DNA of 64,000 nucleotides from an uncultured Francisella sp. (GTDB lineage Bacteria > Pseudomonadota > Gammaproteobacteria > Burkholderiales > Neisseriaceae): NCBI GenBank assembly GCA_943913655.1, contig CALTZA010000007.1, positions 1 through 64,000 on the forward strand, written 5' to 3'. Shown piece after piece: positions 27,591 through 36,618 of this stretch. How positions within the stretch are numbered: position 1 is the stretch's first letter; each line of letters opens with the position of its first letter. The notes under the pieces are model-generated. The model had not been told where the DNA came from. It saw nothing but the letters and a program-made list of their open reading frames with translations, and searched no databases. Made by a program: the position numbers and the translations under genes.

Positions 27591-27762
27591 ATAGCAGCAC
27601 ACAAGCTACTATTTTTTTCAGATTGATTAATTTTTTCTTGTCTTGACAGCAAACTGAAATATACGCTACATCTTAAGCAATTAAAATGGTGTTAATCTAT
27701 ATTATTTACATGATTTTATTGATAAAAAATTGTCGATGCTGGTTCTACTTATTGATCATTAA

Positions 27763-28245
27763 TTACCAATGTGGCCAATATCTTTTTTGTAAGGTACTGT
27801 ATTTAGGGTCAACCAAAAATTTTCCTCCATTAGTAAAATAAAGATAAAGCCTTTTATTTTTTATGTCAGCTGCACTATCATCTACTTCACCTTGGCCAAA
27901 TACAATCAATAGATGACATCCGCTATCGGACTGAGGGTCTGCCAAATGCTCTGGTAATGGCTGACCAGAAACTAAAAAAGAAGCATAATAAGACCGCTGT
28001 TGTCGCTTTTCTTCTGCAATACAATGCTCATGTAGTAAAGCTCTGGTGATTTGATGTTCTATCTGCTGACTGAATTGATAAACCTCACTTAATTGTTGAT
28101 CAATGATTAAGTTATCAGCTGGTTTACTGAGAAGTTGCAAGCGCTGCTGCTTGGCAATTACTTGATAAGCCCAAAAACCTTCAGCACTCAACACTAAAAT
28201 TACTAAAACAAATACAGTAACAGCAACAAGAAGACTCTTTTTCAT
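27763..28245 (-). CDS. Hypothetical membrane-anchored protein, 160 residues
   Basis: I do not recognise the family. MKKS is followed by a hydrophobic anchor (about residues 7-27), so the remainder is probably periplasmic. That part includes a helical Gln-rich segment (YQFSQQIEHQITRALLHEHC) and a C-terminal strand-rich region ending KRYWPHW. Two Cys are outside the anchor (about residues 75 and 110). The frame is intact. No clear Shine-Dalgarno site precedes the ATG. It is followed by the decayed gap and preceded by tRNA-Ser. Confidence 0.7.
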   Translation of the reverse strand: MKKSLLVAVTVFVLVILVLSAEGFWAYQVIAKQQRLQLLSKPADNLIIDQQLSEVYQFSQQIEHQITRALLHEHCIAEEKRQQRSYYASFLVSGQPLPEHLADPQSDSGCHLLIVFGQGEVDDSAADIKNKRLYLYFTNGGKFLVDPKYSTLQKRYWPHW

Positions 28246-28297
28246 GAAAAAAAGATTAAATGACTAATACTCAATTAAACGGTAAGTAATGATGCGA

Positions 28298-28388
28298 TGG
28301 CGGAGAGGAAGGGATTCGAACCCTTGATACACTAATAGCATATACACGCTTTCCAGGCGTGCGACTTCAACCACTCATCCACCTCTCC
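28298..28388 (-). tRNA. tRNA-Ser (anticodon GGA)
   Basis: On the minus strand the acceptor ggagagg (28388-28382) pairs with cctctcc at 28308-28302, then discriminator G and encoded CCA at 28300-28298. The anticodon stem cacgc/gcgtg encloses ctggaaa, giving GGA. A long variable arm (tatatgctattagtgta) marks a class II tRNA-Ser. Confidence 0.95.
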
Positions 28389-28413
28389 AGTTTGATGTCT
28401 AAAAAATTAAAGG

Positions 28414-29430
28414 TCAACCCCTGGCATAAAGGGCAATGCATCTTTTTACTAGGGCGGGGCCACCGTAGATCATTCCGGTATAAAGCTGCACCGCGCTTGC
28501 TCCAAGAGATAATTTATATAATGCATCCTGACTAGTCATTACACCACCTGAAGCAATGACAGGCAGCCTATTATCTAATGCTTTCAAAAGCTTCGTCAAT
28601 ATATGGTTTGATTTCTCAAACAAAGGAGCACCAGAAAGACCACCAACTTGCATGGCTAAGGAATGCTGCGCTAACTCACTTTTATCTACTGTGGTGTTAG
28701 TAGCGATGATACCGTCAATTGCTGATTCTTTTGCTGCTTGGGCAAGTTCAATAATCTCATGATCATTTAAATCTGGCGCTACTTTAATTACAAGTGGAAC
28801 ATATCTATGATATTGTTTAGTCAAATCACTTTGAGTATTTTTTAATTCATGTAATAACGAACCAATATATTGTGCATGTTGTAATTTTCGCAAATCTTTG
28901 GTGTTAGGCGAACTGATATTAATGGTGATATAAGAGGCATAAGGGTAAACTTGTTTAAGACAATATAAATAATCGTTAAGAGATTTTTCGATTGCTGTGT
29001 GTGCGTTTTTACCAATATTAATGCCTAAAATCCCTTGGTAACGAGCTTTTTTTACCTTTTTTACCAAATAATCTACACCTTTATTATTAAATCCCATATG
29101 ATTGATGATGGCTTTTTTTTCTGGTAAACGAAAAAGACGCGGTGTAGGATTGCCTGGTTGTGGTTTAGGAGTTACTGTACCAATCTCAATAAAGCCAAAA
29201 CCTAAAGCGGCCAGGGCATCAATGTAATCACCATTTTTGTCCAATCCTGCTGCTAGACCAATTGGATTGGGAAATGAAAGACCCATTAGTCTAATAGGTT
29301 TAATGTTATTGTAGCGAGGAGGGTACAGCAGTAAGGTTCTTTCAACTATCTGCAGCGCATTGAGAGCGAGATGGTGCGCTCTTTCTGGTTCTAGAAAGAG
29401 TAAAAACTGATTGATAAGATCGGTAAACAT
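28414..29430 (-). CDS. pyrD: Dihydroorotate dehydrogenase (quinone), class 2
   Basis: PyrD oxidises dihydroorotate to orotate in pyrimidine synthesis and passes electrons to quinone at the inner membrane. It has 338 residues, with the class 2 N-terminal membrane-associating helix (FTDLINQFLLFLEPERAHHLALNAL). NPIGLAAGLDKNGDYIDALA binds FMN, ISSPNTKDLR is a conserved loop, and GVMTSQDALYKLSLGASAVQLYTGMIY is at the C-terminus. It is followed by tRNA-Ser and lies 10 bases after the S49 peptidase gene. Confidence 0.96.
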   Translation of the reverse strand: MFTDLINQFLLFLEPERAHHLALNALQIVERTLLLYPPRYNNIKPIRLMGLSFPNPIGLAAGLDKNGDYIDALAALGFGFIEIGTVTPKPQPGNPTPRLFRLPEKKAIINHMGFNNKGVDYLVKKVKKARYQGILGINIGKNAHTAIEKSLNDYLYCLKQVYPYASYITINISSPNTKDLRKLQHAQYIGSLLHELKNTQSDLTKQYHRYVPLVIKVAPDLNDHEIIELAQAAKESAIDGIIATNTTVDKSELAQHSLAMQVGGLSGAPLFEKSNHILTKLLKALDNRLPVIASGGVMTSQDALYKLSLGASAVQLYTGMIYGGPALVKRCIALYARG

Positions 29431-29440
29431 AAGAGATCTC

Positions 29441-30412
29441 TTAATGTAGATGAGGCATTATTTTAGCGGTAAGCCAGGCAGTAAACAGCTCGTTAAACTG
29501 CGTGCCCATTAACTTTTTAGCATAAAAACGCCAATCTTTATCTGCCGTATAGTCTAGTACTCTTGGATGTTTGCCCATGATAGAGTGAGTCAACAATTGG
29601 GTATAAGCAAAACCATCGATTAATCCTAGTTTTTGTGCATCTATTCCGGTATAAATTTTTCCACTAAATATCTCAGGATGTTCTTGCCAATGTAAGCGCT
29701 TACCTCTGCCATTTTTAACCGAATCGATGAAAACAGTATGCACTTCGGCTAATAAATGGTTTAGATATTGCTGTTGTTCTGGAGATTGTTTTTGCAAAGG
29801 ATTGGCCAAAGTCTTATATTCACCAGCAGTTTTGGTACGATCTTTGATACCCAGTTTATGTGCAAGTTCACTGGCATCGATATCCATCATGATGACACCA
29901 ATACTGCCTACTAAACTAGCACGATTGGCATAAATTTTATTAGTGGCTGAAGCTATATAATAGCAGCCAGAAGCGCAAACATCATTAATCACTGTATAAA
30001 TAGGAATGCGCGGATAACGTGCTTGATAATGTTTGATCTGTTGATAGATTGTATCAGCTATTACTGGTGAACCACCTGGGCTATCGGCTTCTAAAATGAC
30101 CGCCTTAACATAGCGCTGGTTGTCATATATCTCTTCTAAGCTATCTGTAAAATTTTTCAAGGTATCATTACGCGTTGAAATTTCACCATCCAGATGTAAT
30201 AAAGCAATATGTTCAGAAGGAGCGGTTCTTTGGAAAAATGAACGGTACACATGATAGACAACAAAGATTATTAACAAAAGGCATAGCCAAAACCAGATCG
30301 ACCGTTTTTTTTGGTTAGAAGGACCATATTTATCGTTGATGATTTTTTCAATAACTTCTCGCTGCCAATTGATTTCTTGCTGGCTTTCTTTGTGCATGGC
30401 TGATGCTCCCAT
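29441..30412 (-). CDS. sppA: S49 family signal peptide peptidase (SppA-like)
   Basis: This is a membrane-bound serine protease that degrades cleaved signal peptides. The 323 residues place it with the short SppA type, not the 618-residue Escherichia coli SppA. It has one membrane anchor (about 40-57) and a single S49 domain, with SPGG at 111-114, Ser148 in CASGCYYIAS as nucleophile and Lys200 in GEYK as general base. I chose the ATG at 30412. A second ATG at 30397 also has a ribosome site. It lies between rluC and pyrD on the same strand. Confidence 0.9.
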   Translation of the reverse strand: MGASAMHKESQQEINWQREVIEKIINDKYGPSNQKKRSIWFWLCLLLIIFVVYHVYRSFFQRTAPSEHIALLHLDGEISTRNDTLKNFTDSLEEIYDNQRYVKAVILEADSPGGSPVIADTIYQQIKHYQARYPRIPIYTVINDVCASGCYYIASATNKIYANRASLVGSIGVIMMDIDASELAHKLGIKDRTKTAGEYKTLANPLQKQSPEQQQYLNHLLAEVHTVFIDSVKNGRGKRLHWQEHPEIFSGKIYTGIDAQKLGLIDGFAYTQLLTHSIMGKHPRVLDYTADKDWRFYAKKLMGTQFNELFTAWLTAKIMPHLH

Positions 30413-30441
30413 TAAACTCCGGTCTGGCTTATTGTATCAAC

Positions 30442-31380
30442 TTATTTCTCCACGCGCAGCTGTTTTAAAAAATGTTGGAGATCTTCAGGCAAAGGAGCCT
30501 CTAATAATAATCTTTCTTGATTGGTGGGGTACTTAATGCTTAATTGATATGCATGTAAGAACATACGTTTTAAGCCTTTTCTTTGTAATATTTTATTAAT
30601 CTTAAAATTTCCATAACGCTCGTCTCCAGCAATAGGTGCTTGCTGGGACTGCATGTGTACACGGATTTGATGTGTGCGGCCGGTTTTAAGAGTTACTTTC
30701 AGTAGAGTATGTCGTTTGAGCTGTTCGACTATATGAAAAAGACTAATTGCTTTTTTGCCGTTCTCGTCCACATATACTGTTTTTTGCTGGTCTTGATTAC
30801 GAAAATGTTTTAGCGGCAAGCAAACAGAAGTGATTTCTTCTTGCCAAGGGACGGCAGACAAAGCCAAATATATTTTTTGTGGATGATTCTCTCTTAATTG
30901 TTCATGGATGTGCCTTAAGATAGAACGTTTTTTAGCAATCATCAGCAAGCCAGAAGTATTTTTGTCTAAACGATGAATAAGTTCTAAATAAGCCTCAGGT
31001 CTGATGCGACGAAGCTGTTCAATCACGCCAAAAGTAATGCCACTTCCTCCGTGGGAAGCCACTCCTGCTGGCTTATTAATGACAAGTAAGGCTTGATCTT
31101 CATAGATAATCGGAAATGTCTGCGGTTTGATTGGTTCTTTCTTGTGTTGATGAAATACCAAAGTAAAAGGTGGTAAACGAATTTTATCAGTGGGAGCAAT
31201 CGAGTAAGATGCAGGCTTGCGCCGACCATTAACGCGGATCTCTCCAGAACGAATTATTTTATAGATGTGGCTCTTAGGGATACCTTTTAAATGTTTTCGT
31301 AGATAATTGTCCAAACGTTGACCACTTTCTTGGTAGCCAATAAGTAAATGATTTACCACTACTTTACTTTTATCAGACAT
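30442..31380 (-). CDS. rluC: 23S rRNA pseudouridine synthase RluC
   Basis: RluC makes pseudouridines in domain V of 23S rRNA (positions 955, 2504 and 2580 in Escherichia coli). The product has 312 residues. An S4-like RNA-binding domain lies at about 20-75 and the catalytic domain has Asp139 in HRLDKNTSGLL. The late motif KTGRTHQIRVHM is present. It is divergent from rne, the same arrangement as in Escherichia coli, which favours RluC over RluD. Confidence 0.92.
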   Translation of the reverse strand: MSDKSKVVVNHLLIGYQESGQRLDNYLRKHLKGIPKSHIYKIIRSGEIRVNGRRKPASYSIAPTDKIRLPPFTLVFHQHKKEPIKPQTFPIIYEDQALLVINKPAGVASHGGSGITFGVIEQLRRIRPEAYLELIHRLDKNTSGLLMIAKKRSILRHIHEQLRENHPQKIYLALSAVPWQEEITSVCLPLKHFRNQDQQKTVYVDENGKKAISLFHIVEQLKRHTLLKVTLKTGRTHQIRVHMQSQQAPIAGDERYGNFKINKILQRKGLKRMFLHAYQLSIKYPTNQERLLLEAPLPEDLQHFLKQLRVEK

Positions 31381-31867
31381 ATGACTAAAATCTCGCTATC
31401 TCCCGGTAATTTATTGTACCAAATTAAATTAAGGGTAGCCCAAAGCCGTTTCAGCGGTAGCGGTGGAGAAACAATTGTAGATCGGTGGTGTTTTAGTGAA
31501 TAGGTGAAAAATCTGGGCACGGCCGAGAAAAGTTAAGTTAATTTAAAGCGTAGGATTTGTAGCTAGCACGCTAGTCAACTCTTATCTAGGAAAGTATAAA
31601 GAAAATACACAATCAATCAGCCGATCACTGCATATCATAAGTATGTATGGTTCTTTATATCAAGGTAGAATATATCTGGTGAGTCAGTAAAATGGATGGA
31701 TAATGACAATAGAATTTAAAGCCTTATTCGATAATCCAACAGGTGTTTTGCTATTTATTAAATTCTGAGATCTTAAGATTTCTATAGTCCAAAGAATTGA
31801 TCGGAATTCATCGAGTTTTTTATGTGTACTTTCCTCCTGCGCATCAACAAGAAGCCAAGAGGTATAA
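31381..31867. other. 487-base divergent region between rluC and rne
   Basis: This must carry the rluC and rne promoters and the rne leader. Small inverted repeats are visible (gctagcacgctagt near 31561), but I could not define a promoter pair. In Escherichia coli the rne 5' untranslated region is about 360 bases and mediates RNase E autoregulation. A similar long leader is possible here by length only. Confidence 0.4.
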
Positions 31868-34354
31868 ATGAAAAGAATATTATTCAATGCAACGCAGCCA
31901 GAAGAATCACGTGTTGCAATTGTCGATGGACAAAAACTTATTAATCTTGATATTGAAACTGCCGGTAAAGAGCAGCGTAAAGGCAATATTTACAAAGGCG
32001 TAGTGACTAAAGTGGAACCTTCTTTAGAGGCTTGCTTCGTTGACTATGGTACTGGTAAGAGTGGTTTTTTACCATGCAAAGAAATTCATCGCTCCTATTT
32101 TAGAAATCCAGTGCGTGGGCGAGTAAAGATCCAAGAGATTGTTAAAGAAGGAGATGAGTTACTTGTGCAAGTAGATAAAGATGCACGGGGAAATAAAGGT
32201 GCTACGTTAACCACCTATATCAGTTTAGCTGGACGATACCTAGTTTTGATGCCAAATAATCCTAAAGCAGGTGGAGTATCGCGTCGTATTGAGGGAGAAG
32301 AGAGACAAGAATTAAAAGAATTGGTCAGTCAGTTACATATTCCCAGAGGGATGAGTGTGATTGTGCGTACTGCAGGAATTGGTCGTTCACTTCAAGAACT
32401 AAAATGGGATTTGGATTATCAATTAAAGCTATGGGAAGGAGTACTTGAGGCAAGCCAACAACCTCAAGTAAAGCCCCTAATATTGCAAGAAAGTGCTCTT
32501 ATCATCCGTGCGATTCGTGATTATTATCAACCAAATATTGGAGAAATTTTGGTTGATCATCCAGAAGCATACCAGAAAATCCATCAGTTTATTAGCTGTG
32601 TTTTACCAGATAGCATTGATAAAGTAAAACTATATGAAGAAGCAACACCGCTTTTTACACGTTTTCAAATTGAGAATCAAATTGATTCTGTTTACGCAAG
32701 ACAAGTATCTTTGCCTTCGGGTGGGGAAATTGTCATTGATCATTCCGAAGCATTAGTTTCTATTGATGTTAATTCAGCCAAGTCTACTCGTGGCGCTGAT
32801 GTAGAAGAGACTGCTTTCAAAACCAATCTGGAGGCAGCAGAAGAGATATGTCGTCAGATTCGTTTAAGAGACATTGGTGGGCTAATCATCATTGATTTTA
32901 TCGATATGGAATCACCACGTCATCAACGCGAAGTAGAAAGCGCAATGCGTGATTATTTAAAAGAGGATAGGGCACGGGTGCAAACTACTCGCTTGTCTAA
33001 GTTTGGCTTGATGGAGATGTCTCGTCAACGCCTACAGATGTCACTTGGTGAAAGCACGCATATGATATGTCCAAGGTGCTCTGGTACAGGGGTCATTCGC
33101 AGTGTACAATCTTCTTCCTTGCATATTTTACGTATTATTCATGAGAAAGCTATGAAGGAGAATACTGGTGAAGTAAGGGCGCAGTTACCTATTGAAGTCG
33201 CTACCTTTCTGTTAAATGAGAAAAGAGAACAACTATTTCATTTGGAAGATAGTGTCAATGTACCGATCATCATTATTCCAAATAAGTATCTAGAAGTTCC
33301 TCATTTCCATGTGGAGCGTGTCCGCGCAGAAGATGTGACAGATGAGTTAAGTAGCTACAGAATGGTTGAAAAGCCGATAGAGGAAGATTATCAATCTAGT
33401 ACACAGTTAAGTAAATCTTCTATACAGCAACAAGCAGCAGTACAAGGGATTAAACCAGAAACTCCAGCTCCAATACCTAAAAAAGCCAAAAAATCAATTT
33501 GGAGTGGTTTTACCAGTTGGCTAGGTCATATTTTTGAATCAGAGTATGGAGATAAAAAGACAACAAAAGCTAAAAAAACAGCTACAGGTCATTTTGGATT
33601 AAATGAAAAGCCAACAGTGGCAGAATATCGCCTTAGAACAAGTGAACGTCCAGCTATATTAGATAGAAGGTTGTCATCTCAAGGTACAGGAAATGACAAA
33701 ATAAAAAATAATAAGACTGTCTTTGCTCAGATTACAGATACAATCACCGAAGTTGGCAGGCTCATTGAAAAAAATAACCAAGGAGAGCATCGTAGTGAGC
33801 AACATAAACGACAACTAGCAAGTGATTCAACTCAAGGAGAAAAATTAAGACATAAGACAGACGAGAAACCGATTCTTCCTCCTAGTAGTAGACAGCGGGG
33901 AGATAGCAGTAGAGCTATGCGTCGATCAAGTGGACATCGTATTTTATCTGCCAACTATATGGAACGTCGTATTAGAATAGACAAGATTGTTCGCTACATT
34001 AATAAGATTAGTCAGCGTGTATGGCAAACACAACATGGTGAGCTAATACAAGATAATGAACAATCTGCTGAAGCATTAAATATAAATTTATCTAAAACTT
34101 CGCAAGAAGAAGTGAAGAGGAAATTTAAACCGGACTCTATGGCAATGACTAAAATAGAAAAAACTGCCTTGACTCTAGTAGAAACTCGCACGGATCAATT
34201 ACATAAAGCATCAAAATCTCTCGATATTACTCAACTGCAAGAAAGAAAATTCTCTGGACGTCGACGTAATGATGTTATTAAAGAATTGGCACCTATTGAG
34301 CGGGACATAGCGATGCAGCAGGTAGAAACTCAAAACAAAAATGACTCTGCTTGA
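31868..34354 (+). CDS. rne: Ribonuclease E
   Basis: RNase E is the endoribonuclease that initiates mRNA decay and processes rRNA and tRNA. The protein has 828 residues. An N-terminal S1 and RNase H-like catalytic half has SIDVNSAKSTRG and IIIDFIDME, which carry the two Mg-binding Asp residues. CPRCSGTG is the Zn-link. The C-terminal half is low-complexity and charged. An amphipathic, Trp-containing segment at about 541-557 (KSIWSGFTSWLGHIFES) resembles the membrane-targeting helix of other gammaproteobacterial RNase E. An arginine-rich region lies near 680-700. The ATG has an AAGAGG site. Confidence 0.95.
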   Translation: MKRILFNATQPEESRVAIVDGQKLINLDIETAGKEQRKGNIYKGVVTKVEPSLEACFVDYGTGKSGFLPCKEIHRSYFRNPVRGRVKIQEIVKEGDELLVQVDKDARGNKGATLTTYISLAGRYLVLMPNNPKAGGVSRRIEGEERQELKELVSQLHIPRGMSVIVRTAGIGRSLQELKWDLDYQLKLWEGVLEASQQPQVKPLILQESALIIRAIRDYYQPNIGEILVDHPEAYQKIHQFISCVLPDSIDKVKLYEEATPLFTRFQIENQIDSVYARQVSLPSGGEIVIDHSEALVSIDVNSAKSTRGADVEETAFKTNLEAAEEICRQIRLRDIGGLIIIDFIDMESPRHQREVESAMRDYLKEDRARVQTTRLSKFGLMEMSRQRLQMSLGESTHMICPRCSGTGVIRSVQSSSLHILRIIHEKAMKENTGEVRAQLPIEVATFLLNEKREQLFHLEDSVNVPIIIIPNKYLEVPHFHVERVRAEDVTDELSSYRMVEKPIEEDYQSSTQLSKSSIQQQAAVQGIKPETPAPIPKKAKKSIWSGFTSWLGHIFESEYGDKKTTKAKKTATGHFGLNEKPTVAEYRLRTSERPAILDRRLSSQGTGNDKIKNNKTVFAQITDTITEVGRLIEKNNQGEHRSEQHKRQLASDSTQGEKLRHKTDEKPILPPSSRQRGDSSRAMRRSSGHRILSANYMERRIRIDKIVRYINKISQRVWQTQHGELIQDNEQSAEALNINLSKTSQEEVKRKFKPDSMAMTKIEKTALTLVETRTDQLHKASKSLDITQLQERKFSGRRRNDVIKELAPIERDIAMQQVETQNKNDSA

Positions 34355-34387
34355 CAGAGCAGGACCTAAAAAATATAATCTGCTTTT
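34355..34387 (+). terminator. Candidate rne terminator
   Basis: agagcag pairs with ctgcttt (one G-T pair) across an AT-rich loop of about 16 bases, and runs into a T tract just before tRNA-Asn. The stem is short and the loop long, so strength is uncertain. Confidence 0.35.
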
Positions 34388-34397
34388 TTATGATGAT

Positions 34398-34473
34398 TCC
34401 CCGATAGCTCAGTTGGTAGAGCGACGGACTGTTAATCCGCAGGTCCCAGGTTCGAGCCCTGGTCGGGGAGCCA
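34398..34473 (+). tRNA. tRNA-Asn (anticodon GUU)
   Basis: The acceptor tccccga (34398-34404) pairs with tcgggga (34463-34469), then discriminator G and encoded CCA. The anticodon stem cggac/tccg-side encloses tgttaat, giving GTT. D-loop agttggtaga and T-loop ttcgagc are canonical. Confidence 0.96.
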
Positions 34474-34538
34474 AAATAATGTTATTTCTCTAGCTTTTCA
34501 GGGCTTAAATAAATGCAGAATTATTTAAGACTAACTAG

Positions 34539-34814
34539 CAAGTATTATTCTGTAGTATTAATACATCAATATACGTAGGCCAAGCTAATGAAGAAAGTGA
34601 TTGGAGGACGCCATCTCAATTACCCAGGCGCCTCAAGATAGTCTCCAATGAAACCACAAGCGAGCTATTCTTAGAATTACTCAGCGGGAAGTTGAGTCCA
34701 AGCTACAATAAATCTAAGCAATTATCTAAGCAAGCTGAAACCAAGCAATCTGCGTCTCACTCAAAACAAGCCATTCACCAAACAATACCAAAAGTCGTTA
34801 TTGCTGAATATTAA
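34539..34814 (+). pseudogene. Open fragment of a Gln/Lys/Ser-rich protein without a start codon
   Basis: The frame is open for about 91 codons from just after a stop at 34536 to the TAA at 34812, with no ATG or GTG near its 5' end. The C-terminal half is low in complexity (SKQLSKQAETKQSASHSKQ). A nearby out-of-frame ATG at 34588 reads only 17 codons. It is probably the remains of a larger gene. Composition recalls the repeat protein at the left edge of the window, but no direct similarity is evident. Confidence 0.3.
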
Positions 34815-35406
34815 GCAATAATTTCCTTTCCTAAGGTAAAGAAAAATTTCTCATCTAAAGCAGATAATATTAGAAAAACGGATCTAATAAAATTAATACT
34901 GATTTAGGGAAGGTGAAGTGTTGAAATTAACTAAGCTATTGTTATTAATATCAAGCTGCACTATAGCTAATATTCCTGTGAATTATTAAGAACTTAAAGC
35001 TATAGATGAAACCAAAAGTATAATGCCTATGTTTAAATTTAAAACAAAAAACATTAAAAATAGTCAGATAGATTTAATTTTTACTCAATTTTAGAGATCA
35101 ATCAGATTTTACTAATCACATTAATCTTAAATAAGGAAAATGGGCTTTGGAAAATTAATATAAGGTCTAGTAATGACCCTAATCCTGAAATACCTAACTA
35201 TTAATAAAATAAGCTAGATGAAATAAAGTAAAAACTATATTCTGATTTGGTAACGATATTTACTAAATTAATGAGTTAGCACTAGCTAGGAAGTTTATTA
35301 CCGATACTTATACTTTAAAGGTCATTTCTAGGTTAAATGGCTAAGAATATTTCATCGTTATTGATTTCTTATTTTTGCTGACTCTCTGCGTGCGCATTGT
35401 GCTAGA
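34815..35406 (+). other. Decayed stretch with remnants of an exported protein
   Basis: From 34918 a GTG/TTG start after GGGAAGGTGAAG reads a leader-like KLTKLLLLISSCTIANIP, stops after about 22 codons, and continues in the same frame with charged residues to another stop near 35093. Nothing else is identifiable. It looks like a dead small secreted-protein gene. Confidence 0.3.
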
Positions 35407-35760
35407 TTAAGAGGCGATATCACCCAAGTATCTACTACCAGCAGGAGAAACACTAATTAAACTAGTCCTCTTTTGAAAGTCATACAACACTCCTAATGGG
35501 GAAGCAAAGCGAGTACTTATAGCGGTAGGTAGAACATGGTTAGGTCCTGTGCAATAACCCCCTAAGCTTTCTGAACTGTGTTTGCTCACAAAAAGGTTCC
35601 TGCATGGTGAATATATTCTAACAAACATTCTAGATGCTCAACAGAAAGCTCCAATGCAATGAAGTTAGCAATGTGACAAACTTCTACTAAATCTTGGCCT
35701 TTAATCAATAAGCCTCTATTTTTTAGTGATTTCTCAATAATGGCAGCCACGCGGCTGACT
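35407..35760 (-). pseudogene. hisD: hisD (histidinol dehydrogenase) remnant, C-terminal part
   Basis: The strand reads AAIIEKSLKNRGLLI, KGQDLVEVCHIANFIALELS, VEHLECLLEYIHHAGTFL, then after a frame change SESLGGYCTGPNHVLPT, followed by RFASPLGVLYDFQKRTS and a stop at 35407. This follows the C-terminal third of histidinol dehydrogenase, including the G.NHVLPT substrate motif and the DF.KR block. The catalytic N-terminal two thirds are missing or unreadable. It sits directly downstream of the hisG remnant, the usual hisG-hisD order. Confidence 0.8.
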
Positions 35761-35933
35761 AGGCAGAAAAAGTAAAATTACCTGTTTAACTTTTACTGTC
35801 TTGCAGATCTTTTTTACGGCTTTACAACCTGTTCAACTATCTCATTCTCTGCTTGATTGATACGTGTTTTTACTAACAGGGAAAAAATTTTTTGTTTAAA
35901 GATAAATAATTCATAACGAGGAACAAACCTGCA

Positions 35934-36505
35934 CTAAAGCGATGCTTTGCTGACAATCAAGCAGCTAGGAATATTCATAACCGACTCTAATGGCTTGAAA
36001 TAATTTGCTTTTAATGTATTACCAGTAGCAACAATATCAACAATGACGTCACTTAAACTGATAATTGGAGCAAGCTCCATGCTACCATAAAGATGAAAGA
36101 TATAGACATATACCCCTTTTTTGGCAAAATGATTTTTACTAATACGAGAACATTTACTGGCAATTCGTAAGCGAGAGTCCATTGATCACATTCTTCTTTA
36201 GCAACTACTACTAATTTGCATCGAGCTATCTTCAAATCAAGCGGTGAATACAGAGTTCTTTTCCATAAGCACATCCGCACTAACTCTAACTACCCACAAT
36301 CTGCAGCACCACAACGTACATAAGTGGGTATATCACTTCTCTTCTGACCATCAAGAGTCGGATATTTAGGATAGTTAATAGAAAAAATCAGAGCTTTTGA
36401 TTGATTGGGATTATCTTGCATAATAATCTCTGCGCTTTTTATACAGAAGAAGGGTCTCCTCAAAATATGCCCTTTGGATAATGCAATTGTAATAGGAGTA
36501 GTCAT
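35934..36505 (-). pseudogene. hisG: hisG (ATP phosphoribosyltransferase) remnant
   Basis: From an ATG at 36505 the strand reads TIALSKGHIL and then SDIPTYVRCGAADCG before a stop. In other frames LYSPLDLKIARCKLVVVA follows, then RLRIASKCSRISKNHFAKKG, then a run with LYGSMELAPIISLSDVIVDI and VATGNTLKANYF. The order and motifs are those of short-form HisG, including the YGS.E.AP and IVDIV.TGNTL.AN blocks. At least two frameshifts and an internal stop break it. It would have catalysed the first step of histidine synthesis. Confidence 0.85.
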
Positions 36506-36547
36506 ATCCAGCGCTCTTTAAATGCTTTTTAGGTATCATTTTAATGT

Positions 36548-36553
36548 TATAAT
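36548..36553 (+). promoter_or_regulatory. Candidate -10 box for fabI
   Basis: A perfect TATAAT lies 65 bases before the fabI start. The bases at the expected -35 position (CTTTTT, 36525-36530) are a poor match. Confidence 0.3.
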
Positions 36554-36618
36554 AAAGATGATATATTCGCTACCATGCTAATTTAAAATATGTTCTTTTT
36601 AGTTTAAGGAGCAAGAAA

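Noticed and set aside
36053..36280. 75-codon minus-strand open frame as a gene
   Set aside because: It contains the hisG block on clusters LYSPLDLKIARCKLVVVA and then runs out of frame. It is part of the hisG pseudogene.
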